Assembly (NCBI RefSeq): GCF_963678635.1
Contig: NC_087062.1
Span: 23,412,370 to 23,476,369 of the forward strand
Length of the DNA: 64,000 nt
Source: Symsagittifera roscoffensis
Lineage: Eukaryota; Xenacoelomorpha; Acoela; Convolutidae
Direction of reading: 5' to 3'
The notes under the pieces were generated by a model, which was given only the letters and a program-made list of their open reading frames with translations, did not search any database and had not been told where the DNA came from. Made by a program: the position numbers and the translations under genes. Of this stretch, positions 1 through 10,500 are shown one piece after another (position 1 is the stretch's first letter; each line of letters starts with the position of its first letter).

Positions 1-1752
1 GTCGAAAAATACAGAGCATACCTAGGCAGTGAGCCCTTCAAGCTGCGAGTCGACAACCGAGCACTAAGCTGGCTGAAAACGTACTCAATGGACCAGAGCT
101 ATATTGGGAGGTGGATAGTTCGCTTGGATGGATACAACATGATAATTGAGCACAGAACACGAGATAAACATCAAAATGCTGACAGCTTGAGTAAGAAGAC
201 GGAGTTCTACGAGAGGCAAGAACAAAGAGAGGCGGACAGACCTGAGATCAAAGATGGCTTCTCCTTCATGGACAAAGAAACGTACGACAGTCTTCCACTC
301 ACGAGATGGCTGGACAAATCAGGCAAACCGATTGAAGATCATCCCGAATTGCCGAAAGAAACTCTTGAAAAGACCATCTTGAAGAAAAGCAGTGGGATTC
401 CGATAGGAATAATGCTCAAGTCCAAAATCGTGAGGGAGACACTCAAGGCAAAAGGTTATGATCTCACCCAGGTAGAGGAGGGAACGGTCCGAATAGATGA
501 AGACTTAATGAGGTTGCTTGAGAAACTATCAGATGACAAGCCCGTGATCCAAGGGAGAGGTCAGGAGGCACCGGAACTAACCATACTTCGGAGAGAAGAA
601 ACAGTGAACAATACTGACGTCCCAAAAGGAAGCATCACTGATAGCAAGGAAGTTGTGCGATCACTAGTTGAAAAAATCCCCGAAAAAATTCTGGAACAGA
701 CAAAAGTCAGGGATAAGAAAGTAACATTCAGAGAAGAAGTTGAACACCTGGGACTAGATCAAGAGTCCGGGGAGTGGTCCAGATTCATGGAAGAGGACGA
801 AACCGGAGAAGGGAAATTGTCCGGGGAGCGTGAAGAATGGGATGAAGACTCGGATGAGAGCAGCGAAGACCAAGACAGTCTATGCATGATACTGGCGGAA
901 GAGAAGATAAGACAGCATGACAGGGAATTACAGACGGATCCATCTTCAGGGACGTACAATCTGGAAATACAAGAGGTACGAGGTGGTGAAGAGCTCGAGA
1001 AAATAGCAGTTTCAAGAAAACCACTAAGGGAACTATCGTGCAACTCAAACGTCAGAACGAATCTGGTACCAGAAGACGACATGAAAATCGTGAAAAGGAT
1101 GATATGTGTGAAGCTGAGCGATGACATCCACAACCCTGGTGAAATGAATGGACAGATCATGGCGCTAAAGGAGCACGTTAAGGCGAGATACAGGCTGTCT
1201 GACCTAATAAGGGCCCAGAAGAATGACAAAATGACAAGTAACCTCTCCAAATGGATCCATTCGGGAGTCAAGGAGAAGGGGGAACTTGAGGAAGACAGCT
1301 ACAAGATCTTGAGCCAGTTCTACAAAGAAAAGAGAGATTTACTTTATCACACAGCTGAAGGGGTGGTAGCGTGCAAGAGAAGAGATGAGGAAAAAATATT
1401 ACACAAACACAACCTCATCATACTACCACAACTGTACCAAACGGAAGTGCTTTTCAGATCACACGACCAGATGGGCCATCAGGGGATAGATAAAGTACAA
1501 CAAAGGATACTTCACAGGTTTGACTGGCCGGGAATGAGAAAAGCTTGCGAGAGGTGGGTGAATGCCTGCCTAGCATGCCTTCAAGTAAAAGACCCAAGGA
1601 AGATGAAGTTTCCCCTCAAGTCTGTCGAGAGTTCGGAATTCAATGAAGTGGTGCAGATAGACCATCAGAAAATCTGCATGACGGAGTCGGGTTATAACCA
1701 AATACTAGTTATAATAGATCACTTCACCAAGTTGATCTATGGTGAAGTGTGA
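1..1752 (+). pseudogene. pol: pol of element A, part 1: RNase H end, acidic linker, integrase N-terminus
   Basis: The frame is open from the first base. It starts in the RNase H region (LRVDNRALSW) shared with B, crosses an acidic linker of roughly 300 residues, and reaches the integrase zinc domain (LFRSHDQMGHQG followed by CLACLQVK) and the first catalytic Asp in VVQIDHQK. It ends at a TGA just after a scrambled stretch (about 1737-1815) where a 20-odd-base unit containing GTGATCAGCAGAGGAGACA is repeated. Copy B has the normal integrase sequence there. The linker contains two copies of the TCCGGGGAG motif (766, 820). Integrase would insert cDNA into chromosomes in the nucleus, but this copy cannot make it. 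Confidence 0.9.
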
Positions 1753-1823
1753 TCAGCAGAGGAGACATGCAGAAGTGTGATCAGCAGAGGAGACAGCCTC
1801 AGCAGAGGAGACATGTGATCACC

Positions 1824-3269
1824 TGATAATGCATTGGATATCGCGATATGGTTGTCCAATGACTTTCCACTCAGACAACGGCAAGGCTTTTGTGGCAAGA
1901 CTTGACAAAAGAATTGATGAAGAGATCACACATTGCTCAAGCACACTCGACGACCTATCATCCACAGACCAATGGGTTGGTAGAGAGACAGAACAGGACA
2001 CTGGTCAACATGCTCAGGGTGTACTGCTCGAGATACATGACGGACTGGGACAAATACCTGCCACAAGTAGTAGGAGCCTATAATAGTACTCAGCACTCAA
2101 CGACGGGTATCAGTCCTTTCATGATGTTGACAGGCAGGGAAAGGGCAATGCCTCTAACATTCTTCTACCCGGAGTACGAGGGGAAGAGGACGTCACCTCA
2201 AGCATACGTGAAGGAAGCGATCAAAAGACAACAAGAGCTAAACGAGCTATGTCGGAGAAACACGGCGCAAGCGCAAATGAGGCAACGCAAGAAATATGAC
2301 GAAAAGATACTAAGAGCAAAGCCATACGAAGTGGGCCAATACGTGTGGGTTTTCCAAAATGTCATACCGCCCAAGGGAACAAAGAAACTACTCAAGAAAT
2401 GGAGAGGACCGTTCATGATTACGGAAGTACATCAACAAGGAAGGTTCTATCGCTTGAGTACAGGGCGAGCAGCACATTACGAAAATCTGAAGCCTCACAT
2501 TCCGTCTCCGGAGGACTGGTGCCTGCCAAAAGACATGGAAGGTCTTGAGTACCTGGTGGTGGAACCAGCGTGCGAAGTGAATGAGAAAGGCACTAGAGAG
2601 AAAAATGATGGTAATGAGAACTTGAGTTTGGACGACAACGAAAAGATAGAAGTGGAGTCGGATGCAGGTTCATTTGTAGAAGAAGACTGGAACGATCCCG
2701 AGCAAAACGAGGTACCGAAGTGGATGGAACCGGATCGACCAACACCACCGGAAACCAGGACGGGCAATCGTAAACGAACAGGTATGAGGTACAATAGGTA
2801 CGGGGATGACTTCTTGATCGATAAGATACAGCCAGACAAATTGGGCGATGAACTACTAAGCGCAGGCGAACTGGAGGCCGAAGAGGAATGGCAAGTGATT
2901 GACGATGGTGGACATTATCCGCAGGATGATTACTCGACGCCAGAATTGGAGACGGATCTCGAGCAGAGTGAAATAGAAAGGAGGGAGAACACGAACTTGA
3001 GGATTCTAGAGTGGATGCGTGATGTCAAGGACGAGAGCCGCGAAGGACAAAGCATTCAGCAAATCGATGTATCAGCAGCAAATTACATGAAGACAGAGGA
3101 CCCTCTTTTCGGATGGACAGCAACAGACAGGCCACTGGACATCCCTAAGGACAATTCAGACCCGACTACATCGACGGGGACGTCGATAAATATTTTTGTC
3201 CGGGGAGTGGGGGTAGGACTTACCCACACCGAAAATTTGATGATAAAGAAGCTCAAGGAAGTGAGGTAA
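1824..3269 (+). pseudogene. pol: pol of element A, part 2: integrase core end, GPY/F module, acidic tail
   Basis: After the scrambled stretch the homology to B resumes with the second catalytic Asp region (FHSDNGKAFV). A frameshift lies near 1893, after which the frame is open to 3269. It holds the catalytic Glu in HPQTNGLVERQNR (DD35E integrase) and a GPY/F module (KKWRGPFMITEV near 2390-2425). A long acidic tail rich in E and D follows, then the strongly conserved stretch FVRGVGVGLTHTENL near 3196-3240. The frame stops at TAA 3267-3269, where B has GAA, so the stop is a private mutation and the downstream macro-like module once belonged to the same protein. No chromodomain is recognisable. 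Confidence 0.88.
3199..3215 (+). promoter_or_regulatory. Candidate internal (central) polypurine tract, element A
   Basis: TCCGGGGAGT at 3199-3208 is the same motif that abuts the 3' LTR as polypurine tract (13578-13587), here followed by GGGGGTAGG. About 60 bases around it differ at only two positions between A and the diverged element C. It lies inside coding sequence. Its role as a second plus-strand primer site is inferred from its identity with the terminal tract. Confidence 0.5.
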
Positions 3270-3812
3270 ACAAGCGGATTGGAACTGGAGGAAGAAGAAC
3301 CAGAGCCTACCATAGGAAGGAATTTCAAAACGAAATTCGAAATACCCAATGAATACTCAGAGAACATCATGATAACGGATAGCGACTTCATCCTGTCAAA
3401 CAGGACCAGCGCGATCTGCATCACGGCGGACATGAGTTTCAAATCAAGATTGGAGGCTGACTTCAAAAGAGAGTACCAGAACGTAGAGTTTCTGTTTAGA
3501 CAGAGGCCAGGACTGGGAGGCATGGCAGCGCTTCCACCGTCAGTGGCACAGGTCCCGGGCAAATACCTCTGCTTCCTAGTAACGAGAGTCAACGACAGAA
3601 ACACAATTGATCCCGAACACGTGATATTGGCACTGACAAGACTACGTGACTTCATGATTGAAAGAGGAATAGTGGAGGTCTCGATGCCGGTGTACGACCC
3701 AAACAGGGGCAAACTGAGCTCGAGGGAATTGTACGCTATCCTACATGTGGTCTTTGCAGAAACAGAGATAATGGTGCATCTTCACAAGAAGTACTACTTG
3801 AGCATCGCCTGA
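3270..3812 (+). pseudogene. Macro-domain-like module at the C-terminus of pol (element A)
   Basis: In B this stretch is continuous with integrase; in A it is cut off by the stop at 3267. The last 145 residues resemble the TARG1/OARD1-type macro (ADP-ribose-binding) fold by eye: a strand ending ITADMSF where TARG1 has its Gly-rich loop, FKREY, then KYLCFLVTR, a helix ending RDFMIERGI, EVSMPVYDP, and a final helix-strand LHVVFAETEIMVYL-type end. The Gly-rich loop and the catalytic Asp position of TARG1 are not kept (SMPVYDPNRGKL in place of a G-C-G-x-D loop). It may therefore bind a ligand or be structural rather than hydrolyse ADP-ribose. The family call is by eye and needs a profile or structure search. 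Confidence 0.65.
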
Positions 3813-4335
3813 GTCGGGTACATGGAGGTATCAGGTCGGGTGTGAGGGAGGAGTCTTGAGTTAGGTACTGGGGTGCGGCGCAGGTAAAAGGATCTTAAGA
3901 TGTGATTGGCATGACAATTGAATTTTAAAAGAAAGAATTGATGGTGCTAAAACATAAAATGAATCTGCATGTTCTTAAAGGAAAATCCAATCGAATTGCT
4001 TTAAGTGATATGAGAATGATAAGATTTTAACCATATGGGTAGAAGGGGGGTCTCTAGGTTAGGAACGTGACATGCTAAGTTTTAATAAGCTTTCTGTTTT
4101 CAGATCGAGTTTGAAAAACAAAGTTGAAAATCCAACTACACTCAAGCGAGAAACAAAAAGAGAGAATCTTGATTGAACACGCGATAATCCGAATCTACAG
4201 CAAGTAGTTGCAAGAGAACATTTCTAGAGAATTCTTGAATTGGGTAATACTTGAGTTGGTAAGGTAATTCTTGAGTTGGTAAGGTAATTCTTGAGCTGGT
4301 TAACATCTACCTATATACATCCCGAAGTTGCAAAA
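3813..4335 (+). other. Spacer between pol and the cargo frame, with conserved splice sites
   Basis: No reading frame is supported here. The spacer holds a donor CAG|GTAAAAG with GT at 3884 and an acceptor TTTCTGTTTTCAG ending at 4103. Both are kept in B at 24554 and 24339. Near its end the 20-odd-base unit GGTAATTCTTGAGTTGGTAA is repeated about three times (4229-4300); B has one unit fewer. It probably contributes to expression of the downstream cargo frame. Confidence 0.6.
3884..4103 (+). other. Putative 220-base intron in the element A spacer
   Basis: Canonical GT...AG ends with a pyrimidine-rich acceptor (CTTTCTGTTTTCAG). It lies after the pol stop (3812) and before the cargo ATG (4336). 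The B copy keeps both sites with a 216-base interval. The acceptor could also pair with a donor in the 5' leader to make a spliced subgenomic RNA, as for retroviral env; that part is inference. Confidence 0.5.
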
Positions 4336-5871
4336 ATGGCAGACCGATTCTGGAACTCCGTGCCCGCGGCTCTGAAGAAGCCCACTCTTGACGAGCTGTA
4401 CAGACGCTTGAGGGACCTGGACTACACCCAGATAGACGAGAGAATGGCGGTGATGCTGAATGCGATCCTCCAGTTGGAGGACCAGGGTGAGTGCAGGGAG
4501 TCTGCGACGGAGGCTGTCTTGATGGTCGGCTACACCACCGAGGGCATATCAAATCGAGAACAGACCAGATGGTTATCTTGGAATGCGGATGGAGGAGTAA
4601 GGGGCTTTGACTTGGCAAGAAATCCTGGCCTGAGTAACAACACCGAACACGGCGCAGGAGAGTTTCCGCTACCGACGAGACCAACAGCAAGATCCACAGG
4701 CCAGAGCTCGAGTAAGGTGCCGTCGATGTCGCGAGCGCAACAGACGACAGAGGCATATCCGGATCTGGGGGTCCTAAAGAAAGAGCTTGAGAAGGCGCTG
4801 AAGGAAAAGAATAAAGCGAACCTCGATCGGGATCAGGCGAAGCTGGATAGGGAGAAGCTTCAGCTGGAGAGGGACCAGGCAGTCGACGAGCGAGATCAGA
4901 CGTTGAAATTACTTGAGATGCTGAGGGCTGAACATCAGCAGGAGCTAAGGGTGCGGGAGAACGTCGCGAATCGTGATCAACTAAAGTCGGAGTTGGAAAG
5001 GATAGAACAGCGACAACGCGAGCTTGACGCACAAAAGGGAGCCAGGTCTAACGAACGAGTGGTGACAAGCTCGAGGCCGGAGTCGCGCATGGAGGTGGAT
5101 GAAGCTCCCAGGGCTAGAGGACGGTTCAACCTTGACCGCGAGGCCAGGGAACACATGAGTGAAGGCTTGGAGGTCTGGATACCGAATGACGTGACGCCTT
5201 CCTTGCGCAACCTAGAGACCCAACCTGTACGCCCTCTGATGGATGTGGTATTACCCGGATATACCCCAACCTCGACCTCGAGTGGCAGCCAGGTGAGTGG
5301 CGCCTCATCGCGCCTGAAGGAGCTGGGCGAGAAATTGCAGCAGCAGAGTCGTGAAAGATCGACAAGGCCAGAGCTTCCCCCAACTTGGAGGGAACAGCCG
5401 GTCAGAAACGTCGTGATCGCGAGCTATAAGAAGAATACAGAAGGGAACTACCACAGGCACAATCGGCTGGACTGGAGTGCGGAACAGGGAACCAGGAGGG
5501 ACTGCTTCCATGACGCAGCCTGGGTGGAGTATCTAGCGCCACCTCGTGTGCCAGAGGGTGCGGTTCACCTAATTATAGGGGATAGCCTGGTGCGGGTGTT
5601 GACCCAGATACGGTCCCATTGGCAAACAGGAGTCTTGAGTTTCGCTGGAGCTGCCGCGCCACAGATGTTGGCAACCCTGGACATGCTAGGGATGACCAAA
5701 GTTTACACAGTGACCCTGATGGTTGGGACCAACGACGTGTCAAGGGGAGAAGCGAGGAAAGTAGCGAGGCTGTGCGACAAGATGAGCTGCCTTCTTGAGG
5801 AACTGAGGATCCAGATGGACCCCATCCTGCTGACGGTATGCACGGTCCCCTACAACATGATGTTTGATTAG
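4336..5871 (+). pseudogene. Cargo frame of element A, part 1: coiled coil and SGNH esterase start
   Basis: The start is the ATG at 4336 (MADRFW), which is shared with B at 24163; upstream sequence is not conserved as protein. Residues 1-130 are unrecognised. Residues about 146-234 form a charged coiled coil (repeats of LDRDQ, LERDQ). An SGNH/GDSL hydrolase follows: block I IIGDSLVR with nucleophile Ser417, block II Gly438 in FAGAAAPQ, and block III GTNDVSRG with Asn466. TAG at 5869-5871, where B has CAG, ends the segment before the catalytic Asp/His. SGNH enzymes cleave esters; esterases of this fold are known in ORF1 of some LINEs, whereas here one sits downstream of pol. Confidence 0.85.
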
Positions 5872-7557
5872 CACGCCCTAGAGATGAACCAGAAGGTGCG
5901 GAGCCTGAACAAGATGATCCGAGACATACACCGGAAGAGTGTGCTTCCTCTCAGGCTGTTGGACATAGCAGAACGTATGGAGAAAAAGGGATTCCCTGAA
6001 GACACCTCAAAAGATGGAATCCATTTCGATAGGCCAAGGGGAGCGGAGTGGCTGAACGACGTCTTCCAGGAACACATTAACACGCTAGAGGCGGACCTGC
6101 TGGAGACAGCCCAATTCACTTTAGGACCACCTCCCAACCCACCATTCCTTGCCTCGAGGGCCTTGGCTGGTCGCTTGGGAGCGAGAATTGATACTAGAGA
6201 CAGTTCAAGGAGCAATCAGACCCGATTGCAGAGTGCCACGCCAATGGAGTCGGAGGAGGTAGAGTCATCAACACCTCCGGGCTCGGCGATGTCCTCTGTG
6301 GTGGTGGCAGATGGCAGGAGAGAAAAGAAGTCTATGGAGACTGCCCGCTTGAGATATCCTGAGAAGGTGAAGGAACTGGATCTAGAGAGTTTGGAATGCA
6401 GACGAGAGTTGGCGGAAACCCTGGGGATCGAACGAGTGTCGCACGAGGATTTGAATAGACATCATTGCATAGACTGGTTGAAGGCTCATGAGGCGCACTT
6501 CTCGAGGGCGAAGTTGATGGAGACCACAGACCTGACGGGAATTCCCACAAAAACGATCATGGGACCCATTAATTACAGACCTCTCAAGCTGCTGGGGAGT
6601 CCGGGACTTATAGCAGAACCTCCCAAGCACCGAACCAGCATCGCCAGAATCAGGTTGGCAACCCCGGCACAGTTGAAGGTGGTAGACAAGCTACTCAATC
6701 CGGGAGGAACGGGATTGCCAGACGCCGCTTACGAAGGCTCGAAATTGGCGGAAGATCCCAGGTACGGGAAGCCCTGTGGTGGCACCCAACTGGCCAAAAC
6801 TCTGGCAGTTTACGATAGAACAGATCCAGCTGCGGCAAGAGTAGTCATTGTGGCGGGATCGGACTTCGAAGGAACGTCTCCCAAGTTGTTCTGGCCGGAG
6901 ACTCTGGTATACTCCTTGCCAGGAGCCGAATTGAATCAGATGTTGACTCTAGTGGTAGCAATAAAGTCGGAGATGCCCTGTGAACCTGAACTGCTATTGT
7001 TTGCAGGGATGAATGATCACCTGCACGCGATGGGACTTCTTGAGCAACTAAAGGGGGATGAAATTCCGACATCAAAGAAGATATGGGAGGCTATTCAGGC
7101 GTTATTTGCGGCGATGAATGAGGTACAAGAGAACGTAGCCTCGAGATTTGGGTCCAAGACGAAGGTGGTGTTTACCACATCCCCGGGATACGCAAGTATG
7201 CCACCCGCCCTACAATTCGTGTACGCGGTCTTGATCCTGATAGCAGAAGGGAGTGAATGGCGGATTCTGATGGCAGCCCCCAATCGAGAGCTGGAGCCAT
7301 TGAACTTGAGGCTTTACAAATCAGAATTGCCGGCGGCATGGGCTGACATATCTCATGCACTGAGGGGCTTTTACGGACTGGCCGACGTCCTGATTGTATT
7401 GGATGAGGTACTCCTGCTAGAGATATCGAACTTTGCTAGACAACTCAAGTTCAGCCCAGTCATCGGGGACGACCACCCGGCGATAAACCAGTTGACGGCC
7501 AGACTAGAGGTCCCAGCAACGAGAGAAGAAATGTGGTCGAGACGGAGAAACAGTTAG
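5872..7557 (+). pseudogene. Cargo frame of element A, part 2: SGNH end and second SGNH-like domain
   Basis: It continues the same frame past the TAG. DGIHFDRPRGAEWL supplies the catalytic pair Asp560-His563 (numbered from 4336), completing the first SGNH domain. After a Ser/Thr-rich linker (PMESEE...) and a helical region (LDLESLECRRELAETLG), a second SGNH-like unit appears: VVIVAGSDFEG (Ser842) and LLLFAGMNDHLH (Asn893), then TTSPGYASMPPALQFVYAV and MAAPNRELE. It lacks a standard GDS and an obvious DxxH, so it may be a dead paralogue. A private 49-base deletion after 7502 shifts the frame, giving the stop at 7557. Confidence 0.8.
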
Positions 7558-7595
7558 AATCGATGAAATATCGCTTGACTCAAGAGAATGGCTAG

Positions 7596-10500
7596 TGGCC
7601 ATTCCTGACACCAAGGCTAGAGAACGTCACGAATAAAACGAGGGAGGAAGCACCACTCCTCGTGAAACAAATCTGGAGTTTTCTAGAGAAGCAACTGGAG
7701 CTAGCGGAAACGAGAGACATGACGGTGGTTAGATTTGTCTCGGCCGCCAATGAAGTGACGATTGGAGGATTTTGGAGAGAGCACGCCAACGGCGAATTGA
7801 AGACTAGGAGAGATTACGAGATTCTCAAGTTCTTGAGTCCTTGCTGGGAGAGAGAATTCTTGGCAGGAGTGTTCGGCACCACGGCGACTATCTTCGGAGC
7901 CTTCGTACAGGAGATACTGGGCATGTCCATCAGCCTGCTCTTGGCCCTGTATTTGGTTTACCCCAGATACTTGTTCAACATGGGCCCAGCATACATGTTT
8001 AGTCGAGGAGTGGAGACACTTCGAGTTGATGGGTATCTGGCACTAGTACTCTTGACCCATGGGGAATTGGTGTCGTTTCATCGGTTAATGGAATATGGAG
8101 AACCTCTGTCTATGGGGAGAGTCCACACGAGCACTGAAACCAGCTCCTACAAGTGTGCCGCAGGGTTGAAGACACTGCTGGTGCAATACCTCATGATGCA
8201 GAATCGATACATGACGGGTGAAGATGAGAACCCAACCTCGAGAGAAGAATGGGAGAAGGCGAACAGAGGGATGCCTCTGTTGACGGACCTGTGCCTGGCA
8301 ATGAGGTCGGACCCAATGGGGATAATCCGGGGTCTAGAGGAGGTGGTGACCTGCATCTATGGTCCAGCAGTGACGTACGCGTTTCCAGATCCCCTGGTGA
8401 TAACGTATCGTCACTCGGTGACGCACTTGAGTCTCATCAGCGTACTGGATGGTACAGCGCTGAATTGGTGTCAGCAGGAGGTGCTCAGGGCGCGTATGAG
8501 CAACACGGTACTCTTCGGAAAAGTGAAAGATGCTGAGATGATGGTGTGCAACTTCAGGGGACAAATGCAATGCAGAATGGGAGGCAAGCGAGAGGGCCCC
8601 ATTGAAATGTATCCAAAGTTTTGGAACCTAAACCCATTGACGGCCAACGGACGAGAAGTCTTGAGAATCCCCGCCTGGAAGGAGTGCTTTGCACTAGTCA
8701 AGAGGGAGCTGGAGGCCATAATGGAGAAAGAAATCCTACCAGCCACCATGCCTGAGTTCCCGACAGTCAGGAGGATGACCTTGGGAATGAATAGTCCCTT
8801 GGTGGTTCCCTCCATAATGGCGAAGATGATGACGGAGGAAACGCAGAGGCATTTCACGGATGGCTGGGATCCCCTGTTCATCGGCTACACGGCGGCAGTC
8901 TACTTCCACATCAGCGAGAGGAAGGTAAATTCGTGGACGACGCAAGCGAAAAAGAGTAGAGGTTCGCAGCCCCCTGGATATGAGGTGCGGAAAGTCTTGA
9001 GGACTCTTGAAAAGGAAGGACTTGAGAATATGCTACCCATATGGGATGATGACAGGATGATCGTGATGGAGGGACACGTCGCACTGGTGGACGACATGAA
9101 ATTTGCCACGAGAAAATATAAGGCGCCCTATGGCTTGGAACAGGTGGAAATAAGACAGGAAGGAACAGAACTAGCTGCAGCAGGTCAACTGCACGTAGCA
9201 CTGACGGAATACAAAAAGCTGGATCCTGCGACACCATCACCACTGTCCGTGGACACACCTGGAGACAAGAGGAGCGGACCCGTCGAGGACCGATTTAAGA
9301 AAATTCTCGAGAGAAGGAGACATGAGTCAGAAGAAGAGAGTATGGATGAAACTCTCAGTGAAGCTGGTGAAGACATGGAAGTGGGGAATACGCCTGGACC
9401 AGGGCCATCAGGGGAGGAGCTCACCACTCAAGAGCTGTTGAAAGATTTGAGCGAGGAGAATTGGGCAGATACTGCCACACCACCCCTGATTCCGTCTCCG
9501 CGGAAGAACCTAGAGTTGCCATTGGCAGGTGAGACCTTCAATATGGGGATGTTACTCTTGAGCTCGGAGGAAAGGGAGAAGAACACGTTCGAAGGGAACA
9601 GGGACATATTCTTGGGATCTCTCGAGGATGACGCTTGGCGGGAGTTCCTGGAGGAATTCAATCGAGAAGTGGGCAGCGAGACGACGCTGGACAAGTTCAA
9701 GAAGGAACTGTGGGACGCAGTAGTGAGATTCGGGGAACCGCTCCTGATAGGAACGGGCCTGGATGAGAAAGCAAGAAAAGAGCTGCTGAACAAGCTAGTG
9801 GAGCTGAGGAACGCACGATCGAAGACTAGAAAAGAGAAATGTGAGGACAGCTCTACTCTGAAACAAAAAACTGTGGATAAAATGGTTGATGGTATAAAAA
9901 GGGATAAGGTTGGGACTAGTAATATGATTAAAAGTACTAATATCCTTAAGGCTCGAGCAGGGGGGAGGCAAGAGTTGGAAGGAGTGGACGGAGAGGTCGA
10001 ATCAATGATGATAGCCACAACACCCTCGAGCAGAGATGTGAAGACTCGCAAGAGGAAGAGAGAAGTGGAAGGATGGGGTAGTCCTTCAGTGGATGCTGTT
10101 TCGGAAGGAAACTTGAGAGAGACGGCGCCCATCGTTTTGGCCCGATGCAAGACGGCGGCATACAAGAATAGCTCGGAGCTCAGGAAACCACTTGAAGTAG
10201 AAAAGGAAATAGAGGTTTCCACCAGTTCGACGTCAGAAGAAGACTTCAAGCCTCAGAAGGTAAACGTGAAGAGAGGTTCAACGAACGGACAGGTAGGGGA
10301 AGTGGAGATCGGCAAAGAATGGATCTCGAAGGCACATCAGGACATGGGCAAACAAGTGACGAGTGATCCATTGGAGAGGAACAAGACGAGGAACACTTCC
10401 CGGACGTGGTGGGTGGCCCTCGAAACATTGAAGGAAATGGAGGACTGCTTGAAGAAGTTGGACAGTGGAATAGCTCGCAGGCGACGCAATTGGGCCACCC

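Noticed and set aside
3189-3240. Chromodomain after integrase
   Set aside because: The tail is acidic and ends in a macro-like module; no chromodomain aromatic cage pattern was found.
4307-5032. Antisense open frames opposite gag, pol and cargo (many)
   Set aside because: They are shadows caused by codon composition; no conserved motifs.
7662-7665. GTG start for the giant protein of A
   Set aside because: In B the frame is continuous with SGNH segments upstream; the apparent start only follows the TAG at 7593.
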